DNA of 51,774 nucleotides from an uncultured Clostridia bacterium (GCA_937912025.1 CALDOZ010000007.1:1-51774), one strand, 5' to 3'; shown: positions 7,818-16,444, numbered from the stretch's first letter. A program made the numbers and translations. Notes: a model not told the origin generated them from the sequence alone.

Positions 7818-8675
7818 ATGGTTATTCTTGACGGTAAAGATTTTGCATCAAAATTCCGTTTAAAAATTGCTCAAAAAGTAAATGTTTTAAAAGAAAAATA
7901 TAACGTTACACCGGGGCTTGCCGTTGTGTTAATTGGTAACGATCCTGCGTCTGAAATTTACGTTAGAAATAAAATTAAAGCGTGTGATAACGCCGGTATT
8001 AAATCATTTACCGTAAGGCTTGACGCCAACGTTAGTCAAGAAGAAGCCGAAAAAGTAGTTAAAGAACTTGCAGACAATTGCGAAGTAGACGGGCTTTTCG
8101 TTCAAATGCCTATACCTAAAGGGCTTAACGCTGATAAAATTTTATCTCACATTCCAACTTGTAAAGACGTTGACGGATTATGCGCTGAAAACTTAGGTAA
8201 GTTGCTTGTTGGTGAAAAAACTCTCGTTTCTTGCACACCTAACGGAATAATTGAACTTTTAAAAGGTTATAACGTAAGTTTTGAAGGAAAACACGCCGTT
8301 GTTTTAGGTAGAAGCAATATGGTTGGTAAACCAATTTCCGCGCTTTTGCAAAAAGAAAATTGCACGGTAACGATGTGTCATTCTAAAACGGTAGACGTTA
8401 AAAAATATACTTTACAAGCGGATATTATCATTGCTGCAATAGGTAGAGCAAATTACGTTACTGAAGATATGGTAAAGGACGGCGCTGTTGTAGTTGACGT
8501 TGGTATAAATAGGGTTGACGGTAAAATTTACGGCGACGTTGATTTTGAAAACGTTAAAAATAAGGCCTCGTTTATTACGCCTGTTCCTGGTGGGGTTGGT
8601 CCAATGACAGTTACTATGCTTTTACATAATACCGTTATTGCGTGTATGAGAAATAGGGGTTTAGATGAATTTTGA
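7818..8675 (+). CDS. folD: Bifunctional methylenetetrahydrofolate dehydrogenase/cyclohydrolase
   Basis: This 285-residue cytosolic enzyme interconverts 5,10-methylene-, methenyl- and 10-formyl-tetrahydrofolate with NADP. Visible motifs are 'EIYVRNKIKACDNAGI' (catalytic Tyr and Lys), 'VDGLFVQMPIPKGL', the nucleotide-binding 'VVLGRSNMVGKPISALL' and 'TPVPGGVGPMTVTMLL'. The Shine-Dalgarno is GGAGG inside the nusB end. The stop overlaps the next gene by 11 nt. The xseA/xseB genes that often follow folD are absent. Confidence 0.97.
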   Translation: MVILDGKDFASKFRLKIAQKVNVLKEKYNVTPGLAVVLIGNDPASEIYVRNKIKACDNAGIKSFTVRLDANVSQEEAEKVVKELADNCEVDGLFVQMPIPKGLNADKILSHIPTCKDVDGLCAENLGKLLVGEKTLVSCTPNGIIELLKGYNVSFEGKHAVVLGRSNMVGKPISALLQKENCTVTMCHSKTVDVKKYTLQADIIIAAIGRANYVTEDMVKDGAVVVDVGINRVDGKIYGDVDFENVKNKASFITPVPGGVGPMTVTMLLHNTVIACMRNRGLDEF

Positions 8676-9519
8676 TAATTTAAAACTTGCGTTTGAAGAA
8701 GAATTATATAATTTTATTGACGGTATTAGCGGTGGCGACCAAACGTTAATGGACGCAATGCGTTATAGCGTAAAAGCAGGGGGTAAAAGAATTAGACCTA
8801 TTTTAATGCTCAAAACTGCCGAAATGCTTGGCGCTGAAAAAAGTGAAGTTATGCCTTTTGCTATCGCAATAGAACTTATACACACTTATTCGCTTATTCA
8901 CGACGATTTACCGTGTATGGATAACGACGATTTAAGGCGCGGTAAACCAACAAATCATAAAGTTTACGGCGAAGCAATGGCAGTTCTTGCCGGTGATGCG
9001 CTTTTAAATTTAGCGTATGAAATTTTATTTAGAAACGTTAGTGGTATAAATAAAATCAACGCTTCAAGAATGTTATCTCGTTTTGCAGGGTTTAGCGGAA
9101 TGATAGGCGGTCAAGCGTGTGACGTTAGAAACGAAGGTAAAACGTATAGCGAAGAAACTCTTAATTATATTCACCAAAACAAAACGGGTAAACTTATTAC
9201 TGCATCGGTGCTTGTTGCAAGTTGTTTAGCAGGCGATAAATATATAGTAAATTTAAAAGAGTACGGCGAAAATTTAGGTCTTTTATTTCAAATTACAGAC
9301 GATATTCTTGATTTTACGTCGTCTAATGAAGAACTTGGTAAAACTATAAATAAAGACCAAAATTCAGGCAAACTAACATTCGTTACTCTTTACGGAATTG
9401 AAAAAGCAAAAGAAATTGCAATTACTACGTGTAATAACGCTATTAACGCGATAAAAGATATAGCGGGTAGCGAGTTTTTAGTTGATTTTGCAAAGTATGT
9501 GCTTGATAGAAAATCATAA
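8665..9519 (+). CDS. ispA: Short-chain polyprenyl diphosphate synthase (farnesyl/geranyl type)
   Basis: This 284-residue enzyme condenses isopentenyl diphosphate with allylic diphosphates. The first aspartate-rich motif DDLPCMD (80-86) has two extra residues between the aspartates, as in bacterial farnesyl diphosphate synthases. The second, DDILD, is near residue 210. 'GGKRIRPILML' and 'GQACDV' are also present. It supplies precursors for undecaprenyl phosphate and quinones. It overlaps folD. The dxs gene common at this locus is not here, but ispH occurs at 39106. Exact product length is inferred. Confidence 0.88.
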   Translation: MNFDNLKLAFEEELYNFIDGISGGDQTLMDAMRYSVKAGGKRIRPILMLKTAEMLGAEKSEVMPFAIAIELIHTYSLIHDDLPCMDNDDLRRGKPTNHKVYGEAMAVLAGDALLNLAYEILFRNVSGINKINASRMLSRFAGFSGMIGGQACDVRNEGKTYSEETLNYIHQNKTGKLITASVLVASCLAGDKYIVNLKEYGENLGLLFQITDDILDFTSSNEELGKTINKDQNSGKLTFVTLYGIEKAKEIAITTCNNAINAIKDIAGSEFLVDFAKYVLDRKS

Positions 9520-10280
9520 TGAGATTAGACGTTTATTTGTACGAAATATCAAAATATCCTTCACGCAATAAGGCAAGCGAAGCAATTGAGCGTGGCGAAG
9601 TTTTATATAACGGTAAGCAATGCAAACCGTCGCAAATTGTAACTGATTTTAATAAAATCACTTACTTAAGCGGAGCAAATTTTGTTTCAAACGGCGCGTT
9701 TAAACTTGAAAAAGCGTTAACTGACTTTAATTTTGACGTTAGCGGTATGACTTTTGCCGATATTGGCGCGTCTAACGGTGGATTTACACAATGTTTACTA
9801 AACCACGGCGCTAAAAAAGTTTTCGCTATTGACGTTGGCGAAAGTCAGTTAGATAAAAGTTTGCAGTCTAATAAAAACGTAGTTGTAATAGATAATTTCA
9901 ACGCAAGAAATTTAACTAAAAATACTCTTGGCGAGTTAGTTGACGGCGTTGTAGCGGACGTAAGTTTTATTTCATTAGCTTATATTCTTGACGCTATACA
10001 TGCAGTTTTAACTGACAACGGATACGCCTTTTTACTAATAAAACCGCAATTTGAATGCGGAAAAGAATATTTAGGTAAAAGCGGTATAGTTAAAAACCCA
10101 AGAGCAAGGCTTAACGCGTGTTTAAAAATATATAATTATTGTTTAAATATTGGTCTTGTTCCTACTAATTTTACAGTTGCTCCTATAAGAGAGAAAAAGA
10201 ACGTAGAGTATATAATTATGCTCCAAAAAAATATAGACCAAAAACCAATTTCTATTAAAAATATTGAACGATTAATTTGA
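9519..10280 (+). CDS. TlyA/YqxC-family S4-domain methyltransferase
   Basis: A 253-residue protein with an N-terminal S4 RNA-binding domain (residues 1-60, 'RLDVYLYEIS...RNKASEAIERGEVLYNG') and a C-terminal FtsJ-like SAM-binding domain ('FADIGASNGGFTQCLL', about 82-97, and 'VADVSFISL'). Mycobacterial TlyA methylates 2'-O positions of 16S and 23S rRNA. The clostridial homologue is presumed to do the same. The start ATG overlaps the upstream stop (TAATG). The position before NAD kinase, argR and recN is standard. Confidence 0.9.
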   Translation: MRLDVYLYEISKYPSRNKASEAIERGEVLYNGKQCKPSQIVTDFNKITYLSGANFVSNGAFKLEKALTDFNFDVSGMTFADIGASNGGFTQCLLNHGAKKVFAIDVGESQLDKSLQSNKNVVVIDNFNARNLTKNTLGELVDGVVADVSFISLAYILDAIHAVLTDNGYAFLLIKPQFECGKEYLGKSGIVKNPRARLNACLKIYNYCLNIGLVPTNFTVAPIREKKNVEYIIMLQKNIDQKPISIKNIERLI

Positions 10281-10288
10281 GGTATAAT

Positions 10289-11089
10289 ATGAAAGTAGGT
10301 ATTGTTATTAACACTACTAAAAGCGAGGCAAACACTACTGCTAACGAGTTTAGCGGTCTTTTACAAGACAATGGAATTAGTAGCGTAGTTGTAAACCTTA
10401 AAGAAGATTGTAAAGACGTTGACGTTATTGCCGTATTTGGCGGAGACGGTACTATTTTAAGAGTAGTTGAGTACGCTATTGAATACGACGTTCCTATTCT
10501 TGCTATAAATACGGGGACTGTGGGTTTTTTAAGTTCAGTTGAAAATAATGAACTTAATAAGGCTCTTCAACTTATCAAAGAGGGTAAAAACTTAACAAAG
10601 CGTTCAGTTATGAAAGTCGTTTTAGGTGATAAAAAGTATTACGCGTTGAACGACGCTACAATCCAACGTAACGGGCTTATGAGTGAAGTTGCAAAATTAT
10701 CTTTATATATTGGCGGTGATTTTGTTGATAAAATTATTGCCGACGGTATAGTTTTAAGCACTCCAACTGGCTCAACTGCATATTCGTTAGCGGCAGGTGG
10801 CTCTATAATTACGCCTGATTTAAACGCGTTTATAGCAACGCCTATTTGTCCGCATTCGTTACATACAAGACCAATCGTTTATTCTGATGGTAATCTTACT
10901 AAAATAACCGTTTTAGAAAATTCAACAAAATGCGGTTTATATATTGATGGTAAGTTTGTAAAAAACGTTTTGGTTGGCGATACTGTTGAAATTTCAAAAA
11001 GCAAAAAGACCGTTAAATTTTTTAGTATAGACGATAACTTTTTTAAAAAACTTCTTATTAAATTAAATAATTGGAGTTGTACGAGGTAA
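10289..11089 (+). CDS. nadK: NAD kinase
   Basis: Phosphorylates NAD+ to NADP+ using ATP or polyphosphate. Visible motifs are 'FGGDGTILRVVEYA', 'NTGTVGFLS' and 'DGIVLSTPTGSTAYSLAAGG', diagnostic of the PpnK family. ATG 10289 is chosen because GAGGT at 10279-10283 lies 5 nt upstream. A TTG at 10277 would extend the frame by four codons but has no site. Length is 266 residues, normal for the family. Confidence 0.95.
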   Translation: MKVGIVINTTKSEANTTANEFSGLLQDNGISSVVVNLKEDCKDVDVIAVFGGDGTILRVVEYAIEYDVPILAINTGTVGFLSSVENNELNKALQLIKEGKNLTKRSVMKVVLGDKKYYALNDATIQRNGLMSEVAKLSLYIGGDFVDKIIADGIVLSTPTGSTAYSLAAGGSIITPDLNAFIATPICPHSLHTRPIVYSDGNLTKITVLENSTKCGLYIDGKFVKNVLVGDTVEISKSKKTVKFFSIDDNFFKKLLIKLNNWSCTR

Positions 11090-11091
11090 AA

Positions 11092-11553
11092 ATGTCAAAA
11101 AACGCAAGACGATTAAGAATTGTTTCTTTAATTTCTGAATATGAAATAAGCACTCAAGAAGAACTTGTTTCGCTTTTAATTAACGAGGGCTTTAACGCGA
11201 CTCAAGCAACCGTTTCAAGAGATATTAAAGAACTTTCATTAACAAAAATTAAAGGCACGATAAAAAATTATAAGTACGCAATGCCTAAAAAGAGTGAAAA
11301 ACCCGTTATTACTGAAGATAAAGTTATTACTTTACTTAAAACCTTTATCGTTTCAGTTCAAAACGCTAAAAATTTAGTAGTTATAAAAACTCTTGAAGGT
11401 AACGGTTCGTCTTGTGGTATGTCCGTTGATAAAATGGGTATTAAAGAAATTATTGGTAGTATAGCGGGTGATGATACTCTTTTAATTGTTACCGCAAGTG
11501 ATGAAGACGCATTATTCGTTGCAAATTATTTTAGGGATTTGGTTTCTTTATGA
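11092..11553 (+). CDS. argR: Arginine repressor ArgR/AhrC
   Basis: A 153-residue winged-helix regulator. The N-terminal DNA-binding domain has 'ISTQEELVSLLINEGFNATQATVSRDIKELSL'. The C-terminal oligomerisation and arginine-binding domain contains 'GSIAGDDTLLIVT' with the conserved Asp pair. ATG 11092 is used because ACGAGG precedes it; an upstream in-frame TTG would run into the nadK end. It overlaps recN by 4 nt. No arginine biosynthesis genes are in the window, so it must act in trans. Confidence 0.93.
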   Translation: MSKNARRLRIVSLISEYEISTQEELVSLLINEGFNATQATVSRDIKELSLTKIKGTIKNYKYAMPKKSEKPVITEDKVITLLKTFIVSVQNAKNLVVIKTLEGNGSSCGMSVDKMGIKEIIGSIAGDDTLLIVTASDEDALFVANYFRDLVSL

Positions 11554-13244
11554 TTAAAAGTTTACGCCTTAAAAACATAGCCTTAATAAAAAGCGCTGAA
11601 ATTGATTTTCACGAAGGTTTAAACGTGCTTTCGGGTGAAACGGGCGCAGGTAAAACTGTAATTATTAGCGCTATAAATTTTGCGCTTGGCGCTAAGGCTG
11701 ATAAATCTATGATTCGTTACGGCGAAAGCGAATGCGAAGCCGAACTTATTTTTGATATTGATTGTAACGACGAGGTAAAAGACGTTTTATCTTCATTCGG
11801 TATTGATTATGACGACGACTTGATTATTCGCCGTAAACTAAATGAAAATGGTAAAGGCGATATTAGAGTAAATGGTGTTTCGGTAACTGGCGCTATGTTA
11901 AAGCAAATTACTAGTGAACTTTGCGACGTTTACGGTCAAAGCGAGCATTATTCATTGCTAAAACAATCTAACCAACTAAAAGTTTTAGATTCTTATATAG
12001 GTAACGATATTGATTTATTAAAAAACGAATGCAAACCTATTATTGATGAAATAAAAAAGTGCAAGTTAGAACTTGAAAATTTTGGTGGCTCTAATAAAGA
12101 TAGGCTTAATAAAATTGACCTTTTGTCATATCAAATTAACGAAATTGAAAAGGCTGAACTTATTGACGGTGAAGAAGAAGAGTTGCTCGCACGGAAAAAA
12201 ATACTTAATAACGTTGAAAAAATAGGAGAGGCGTTAAGCGGTGCAAAAGCGTATCTTAGTGAAGATAACGCCGGTTGTGATTGCATTTACAACGCTTTAA
12301 ATAAAATTGAAAACGTTAACGATTTAGATAGTGAGTATTCGTCGTTAACCGATAGGTTATATTCAGTAAAAGCCGAACTTGACGACGTTGCTTCAACCCT
12401 TGAAAATTTATTAGATAATTTAGAGTATGACGGTAACGAAGCGGAACGCATAGAAAATAGATTAGACGTTATTAAATCATTAAAACGTAAGTACGGAAAT
12501 AGTTATTCTGAAATAATAGAATATTTATCAAAATCGCAGATAGAACTTGAAAATTTGCAAAATTTTGAAACGCGTTCAAACGAACTTGAAAAGATTATTT
12601 TAAACAACGAAAATAAACTTAAAAACTTATATAGCAAAATTAATTTATTACGAACTGAAAAGTCTAAAACGTTTTCTAATAGCATTTGCAACGAACTTAA
12701 AATGCTTGGTATGAAAAACGCTCAGTTTGTATGCTCGGTAATTAAAGGTGATGATAACACTCTATCTTTAAATGGTATTGATAGCGTTGAGTTTACGTTT
12801 AGCGCTAATAAAGGCGAGCCGTTAAAACCGATGTCAAAAATTATAAGCGGTGGCGAAATGAGTAGGTTTATGCTTGCAATGAAACTTGTTTGTACTGATT
12901 TTCCTCAACGTTCAACGTATATTTTTGACGAAATTGACGCTGGTATTTCAGGCGCGGTTGCTGAAATTGTTGCTGAAAAGTTTGCTATTTTATCAAAAAA
13001 TATGCAAATTGTAACCATATCACACTTAGCGCAAATCGTTAGTTTTTCAGATTGCTCGTTACTTATTTCTAAGACTGACGACGATGTAAAAACGCAAACA
13101 AACATTACGTCACTTGATGAGAATGGTAAAATTAACGAAATTACTCGTATCATTGGTGGCGACGTGTTAAGTCAAGCATCTATAACGCTTGCTAAGGAAA
13201 TGATAGACCGTGCTAAAACTATAAAAGCAAATTTAAGAAAGTAA
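11550..13244 (+). CDS. recN: DNA repair protein RecN
   Basis: This SMC-like ATPase (564 residues) acts early in double-strand-break repair. Walker A 'GETGAGKT' is at 29-36, a long coiled-coil region lies roughly at 155-370, and the C-terminal ABC signature 'IISGGEMSRFMLAMKLV', Walker B 'STYIFDEIDAGISG' and 'ISHLAQI' follow. The start ATG overlaps the argR stop. In many Bacillota recN is SOS-controlled, but no LexA-like site is evident here, where it is transcribed within the operon. Confidence 0.96.
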   Translation: MIKSLRLKNIALIKSAEIDFHEGLNVLSGETGAGKTVIISAINFALGAKADKSMIRYGESECEAELIFDIDCNDEVKDVLSSFGIDYDDDLIIRRKLNENGKGDIRVNGVSVTGAMLKQITSELCDVYGQSEHYSLLKQSNQLKVLDSYIGNDIDLLKNECKPIIDEIKKCKLELENFGGSNKDRLNKIDLLSYQINEIEKAELIDGEEEELLARKKILNNVEKIGEALSGAKAYLSEDNAGCDCIYNALNKIENVNDLDSEYSSLTDRLYSVKAELDDVASTLENLLDNLEYDGNEAERIENRLDVIKSLKRKYGNSYSEIIEYLSKSQIELENLQNFETRSNELEKIILNNENKLKNLYSKINLLRTEKSKTFSNSICNELKMLGMKNAQFVCSVIKGDDNTLSLNGIDSVEFTFSANKGEPLKPMSKIISGGEMSRFMLAMKLVCTDFPQRSTYIFDEIDAGISGAVAEIVAEKFAILSKNMQIVTISHLAQIVSFSDCSLLISKTDDDVKTQTNITSLDENGKINEITRIIGGDVLSQASITLAKEMIDRAKTIKANLRK

Positions 13245-13250
13245 TTGTTT

Positions 13251-13289
13251 AACACTATTAAGAATTTCTTAATGGTGTTTTTCTTTTTT
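13251..13289 (+). terminator. Terminator of the nusB-recN operon
   Basis: A 12-bp stem (AACACTATTAAG with CTTAATGGTGTT, one G-U pair), a 5-nt loop and a TTTCTTTTTT tail. It insulates spoIVB from the vegetative operon. Confidence 0.85.
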
Positions 13290-13291
13290 AC

Positions 13292-13320
13292 GCATATATT
13301 AAAAATTTTAGCAAATACTA
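13292..13320 (+). promoter_or_regulatory. Forespore (sigma-G/F-like) promoter of spoIVB
   Basis: GCATA at 13292-13296 and AATACTA at 13314-13320, 17 nt apart, resemble the sigma-G pattern (GHATR, CATWHTA). B. subtilis spoIVB is transcribed by sigma-F and sigma-G. The -10 ends 6 nt before the ATG at 13327 and no Shine-Dalgarno is present, so the mRNA may be leaderless. Confidence 0.55.
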
Positions 13321-13326
13321 CAAACT

Positions 13327-14319
13327 ATGAAAGTTTTTAAAAAATTAGCAACTTTTGTTTTGCTTTTTACTATTGTATTTGCTTTTTCACTTAAACCTTC
13401 TTATGCTTACGCAAATGGCGAGTACGTTTATCTTGGCGGTTTTACCACCGGATTTAATATTGATACTGAAGGCGTTACCGTTGTTGGATTAACTGAAATT
13501 TTTACCGAAAAAGGTGTGATTTCTCCGTCTAAAAATAGCGACTTAAAAGTTGGTGATATAATTTTATCAATAAACGGTAAAAAAATTTCTACCGTAAAAG
13601 ACGTATATTCTTTATTAAAAGATTATAAAGACGGGTATATGGTGTTACAAATTGAGCGTAAAGGAATTATCTTACTTAAAGACGTTTTTCCTGAAAAAGA
13701 TATGACGGGCGCTTATAAACTCGGCGTATTTCTTCGTGACGATGTTTTAGGTTTAGGAACTGTTACTTACGTTGAAGAAAACGGCGATTTTGCTTCGCTT
13801 GGTCACCCTGTTACTGACGAAAATGGTAGAGTGTATTCAGTAACTGGTGGCGACGTTTACAGTTGCTCAATTGTGGGTGTAAACAAAGCGGTACGCGGAA
13901 AAGCAGGCGAACTTAAAGGTTTGTTCATTGGAGATACTGCAATAGGTAAAATTACGGCAAATTCCGCCGTTGGTTTATATGGCAACTTTACTAATTTCGA
14001 TTTTAAAAACTCAAAAAAAATTGAGATTGGTAGCGCTAAAGTTGGCTCTGCTAAAATTTTATCAACAATAGACGGCGATAAACCAAAATATTACGATATA
14101 GACATTTTAAAAAGTGATTTAAGAACGTCTATCACTAAAAATCTCGTAATTAAAATTACCGATAAGCAGTTGATTGAGTATACTGGGGGAATATTACAAG
14201 GTATGAGTGGAAGTCCAATAATTCAAGATAATAAAATTGTAGGCGCTGTGACTCACGTTTTTGTTAACGACAGTACGCGCGGGTATGGAATTTCAATAGA
14301 AAATATGTTAAAAGGCTAA
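13327..14319 (+). CDS. spoIVB: Stage IV sporulation protein B, S55 serine peptidase
   Basis: A forespore-secreted protease that cleaves SpoIVFA and so triggers pro-sigma-K processing. The 330 residues include a signal/anchor segment (1-29), a PDZ domain (about 48-115; 'LKVGDIILSINGKKIST') and the S55 peptidase domain with 'SLGHPV' (His160) and 'QGMSGSPIIQ' (Ser294 by motif). It is noticeably shorter than the roughly 425-residue B. subtilis protein. It follows recN as in most spore formers, but spo0A does not follow. Confidence 0.93.
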   Translation: MKVFKKLATFVLLFTIVFAFSLKPSYAYANGEYVYLGGFTTGFNIDTEGVTVVGLTEIFTEKGVISPSKNSDLKVGDIILSINGKKISTVKDVYSLLKDYKDGYMVLQIERKGIILLKDVFPEKDMTGAYKLGVFLRDDVLGLGTVTYVEENGDFASLGHPVTDENGRVYSVTGGDVYSCSIVGVNKAVRGKAGELKGLFIGDTAIGKITANSAVGLYGNFTNFDFKNSKKIEIGSAKVGSAKILSTIDGDKPKYYDIDILKSDLRTSITKNLVIKITDKQLIEYTGGILQGMSGSPIIQDNKIVGAVTHVFVNDSTRGYGISIENMLKG

Positions 14320-14325
14320 GAATTA

Positions 14326-14355
14326 AACCGTGTTAAATTTTAACACGGTTTTTTT
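14326..14355 (+). terminator. Terminator of spoIVB, overlapping the convergent araC-type gene end
   Basis: A 10-bp perfect stem (AACCGTGTTA with TAACACGGTT), an AATTT loop and five T residues. Its T-tract reaches the stop codon of the minus-strand gene at 14354. Confidence 0.85.
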
Positions 14356-15211
14356 ATGCAAAATTAGTATATCTTTTTCTAAATTCAGACGGGGTTAAGT
14401 TGTGTTTACGTTTAAAGTTGATAGTTAGTGAAACGTTTGACTTAAATCCTGTTTCTATAGCGATATCGGTAACCGATTTATTTGTGGAAATTAGTAAGTT
14501 TTCGCAAACGATAAGTCTATAATTTATTAAATATTGGTGAAGTGTTATTCCAAAATGTTCGCTAAATAATTTATTTAAATAGTACGGGTGATATCCAATA
14601 GTATTTGCTATATCATCATTAGATATATCGTAAGTGTAATTATTTTTAATATAGTCAACTATTTTTTCAAACTTATTTATGTTAGAGATAGAGTTGCTAG
14701 ATATTGAAAGATATTCAACAACGCTAATTATACACGTTTTAAAATACGTAGACGTTTTAGCGCTTTGTAAGGGAGATTGATTTTCTTTTTCATATAAAGT
14801 TTTATCAAGATATTTTCTAACTTCACTTAAATACAACGCGTTTTCTATCACTATTGGCTCGTTTAAAATTTTATAATCTTCAAAATAAATACTTTTAGGT
14901 TTGTTTTCAAGTTCGACGTACGGTATTACTTTATAATACTCAACGTGGTTAGAATTTTCAAGGGTGTAGTCAAAATTAACTGAAATTAACGAAATAACGT
15001 CGTTACTACAAAAACGGTATTTTGTTCCGCCTTGCCATAACATTAAGGTGTCTTTATTAAATTTATACTCAACGTCGTTAATAAATATAGAACCGCTACC
15101 TTCAGTTATATAAAATAATCTACAATCAATAGAAGTTACGTCCTTTTTAAAAGGGAGTATTTTATTAGGAAAACAATACCTTATAAAAGGCGAAATTTCA
15201 ATAAGTTTCAT
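14354..15211 (-). CDS. AraC-family transcriptional regulator
   Basis: A 285-residue regulator. The N-terminal half (about 1-110) is a cupin-like ligand domain ('FYITEGSGSIFINDVEYKF'). The C-terminal 100 residues hold two helix-turn-helix motifs ('ISNDDIANTIGYHPYYLNKLF' and 'SVTDIAIETGFKSNVSLTINFKRKHNLTPSEFRKR'). ATG 15211 is chosen for the GAGGT 6 nt upstream; the in-frame ATG 12 nt earlier overlaps that site. It diverges from the U32/Fe-S gene cluster and is the natural candidate to control it. The ligand is unknown. Confidence 0.88.
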   Translation of the reverse strand: MKLIEISPFIRYCFPNKILPFKKDVTSIDCRLFYITEGSGSIFINDVEYKFNKDTLMLWQGGTKYRFCSNDVISLISVNFDYTLENSNHVEYYKVIPYVELENKPKSIYFEDYKILNEPIVIENALYLSEVRKYLDKTLYEKENQSPLQSAKTSTYFKTCIISVVEYLSISSNSISNINKFEKIVDYIKNNYTYDISNDDIANTIGYHPYYLNKLFSEHFGITLHQYLINYRLIVCENLLISTNKSVTDIAIETGFKSNVSLTINFKRKHNLTPSEFRKRYTNFA

Positions 15212-15234
15212 AACTAACCTCATTTATTTGTTTT

Positions 15235-15263
15235 AGTATAATTTAATAACTAAATAATTGCAA
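15235..15263 (-). promoter_or_regulatory. Sigma-A promoter of the AraC-type gene
   Basis: On the minus strand TTGCAA (15263-15258), a 17-nt spacer and TATACT (15240-15235). Confidence 0.65.
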
Positions 15264-15359
15264 TAATTTTTTTAAAAAATATCAAATTTTATTATTTTTT
15301 ATGAAAATAACAAAAAAATCAATTTAAATTTAATCTTTTAATTTAAAACAAGTATTTTT

Positions 15360-15371
15360 ACAAATATTTGT
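15360..15371. promoter_or_regulatory. Perfect 12-bp palindrome in the divergent intergenic region
   Basis: ACAAATATTTGT, with a degenerate partial copy (ACAAGTATTT) just upstream, sits about 30-40 nt upstream of where the -35 of the 15435 gene should lie. That is a reasonable place for an AraC-type operator. The surrounding 220 bp is extremely AT-rich, so chance is not excluded. Confidence 0.25.
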
Positions 15372-15422
15372 TTTTTTATATTTTGAGTTTGAATTTATAT
15401 GTAAAATGATGAATTATATATG

Positions 15423-15428
15423 TATAAT
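15423..15428 (+). promoter_or_regulatory. Putative -10 element of the U32-like gene
   Basis: A perfect TATAAT ends 6 nt before the ATG at 15435, where no Shine-Dalgarno exists. The -35 region is poor, as expected for an activator-dependent promoter. An alternative -10 (TAAAAT) is at 15402-15407. Confidence 0.4.
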
Positions 15429-15434
15429 TAAATT

Positions 15435-16436
15435 ATGAAATATTCAGTAGGTTATCAATATAAATTTGGTCAAAATTTGATAGATATTATAAGCGAAAAT
15501 TTAAACGCCATTAACGAAGTCTATTTTTCTTTGAGTGGGTACGCTAACGGAAGAAGCCCAAGCCTAAATGAAAGTGATAATGAAAAACAACTTAAAACTA
15601 ATCATTTAAAGCAAATTTCAAGTAAAGGCGTTAAGTTAAATTTTTTATTAAACGCCAATTGCTATGGCGCAAAATCACTATCTACTAAGTTTTACGACGA
15701 AATAGCAAATACGCTTGATAGTTTAATAAATAACCTTAATTTAAGTGGTGTTACAACGACGTCTCCGCTTATTGCTGAGTTTGTTAAGACTAAGTTCCCA
15801 ACTCTTGAAGTTAGAGCGTCTGTAAATATGGGCATAGGTGAAGTTGAGGGGTTTGAATACGTCAAAGATTATTTTGACAGTTTTTATCTTAAACGTGAAT
15901 ACAACCGCAATTTAAATAAGATAATTACCGCTCGAAAATGGTGTGACGATAATGGTAAAAAGTTATACGGTTTAGCAAATAGTGGTTGTTTAAACTTTTG
16001 CTCAATTCACGCTTTTCACGATAATTTAGTGGCGCACGAAGGTGAAATTTTGCAAAATGATGATTATTTTGATTTTGAAGGTCAATGTTTTACATATTTA
16101 TCTAGTATTTCTAACGCGCAAAACTATTTAAAAATTTCAAATTTTATTAGACCTGAAGACGTTAATTTATACGAAGAGTATTTTGACGGTTTAAAACTTG
16201 CAACGCGTGTTACTAATAACGCTTTAAGAATAATAAAAGGGTATTTAAACAACCGTTACGTTGGAAGTGTAAACGATTTATTAGAACCTAATCATTCGCA
16301 AGTTTTTTATCCTAAATTAATTGAAAACTCGTTAATTGATAAAGATTTTACAAAAACGGTACTAAATTGCAATAAAAATTGTTCAAGTTGTAATTATTGC
16401 AAAAACATATTAAAAAAAGCAATTATAACGCTATAA
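15435..16436 (+). CDS. U32-peptidase-like iron-sulfur protein
   Basis: This 333-residue protein resembles the U32 'peptidase' superfamily (UbiU/UbiV, RlhA, TrhP type) in its beta-alpha barrel rhythm and in 'VRASVNMGIGEVEGFEYVKDYFDSFYLKREYNRNL' (about 126-160; cf. U32 'elDRel' motif). Cys185, Cys189 and Cys218 are placed like U32 [4Fe-4S] ligands. A C-terminal C-x3-C-x2-C-x2-C (312-322) is extra. U32 proteins help oxygen-independent hydroxylations of RNA or ubiquinone precursors; here the substrate is unknown. It heads an apparent four-gene operon with three Fe-S reductase-like genes. Confidence 0.7.
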   Translation: MKYSVGYQYKFGQNLIDIISENLNAINEVYFSLSGYANGRSPSLNESDNEKQLKTNHLKQISSKGVKLNFLLNANCYGAKSLSTKFYDEIANTLDSLINNLNLSGVTTTSPLIAEFVKTKFPTLEVRASVNMGIGEVEGFEYVKDYFDSFYLKREYNRNLNKIITARKWCDDNGKKLYGLANSGCLNFCSIHAFHDNLVAHEGEILQNDDYFDFEGQCFTYLSSISNAQNYLKISNFIRPEDVNLYEEYFDGLKLATRVTNNALRIIKGYLNNRYVGSVNDLLEPNHSQVFYPKLIENSLIDKDFTKTVLNCNKNCSSCNYCKNILKKAIITL

Positions 16437-16444
16437 GGTGAATT

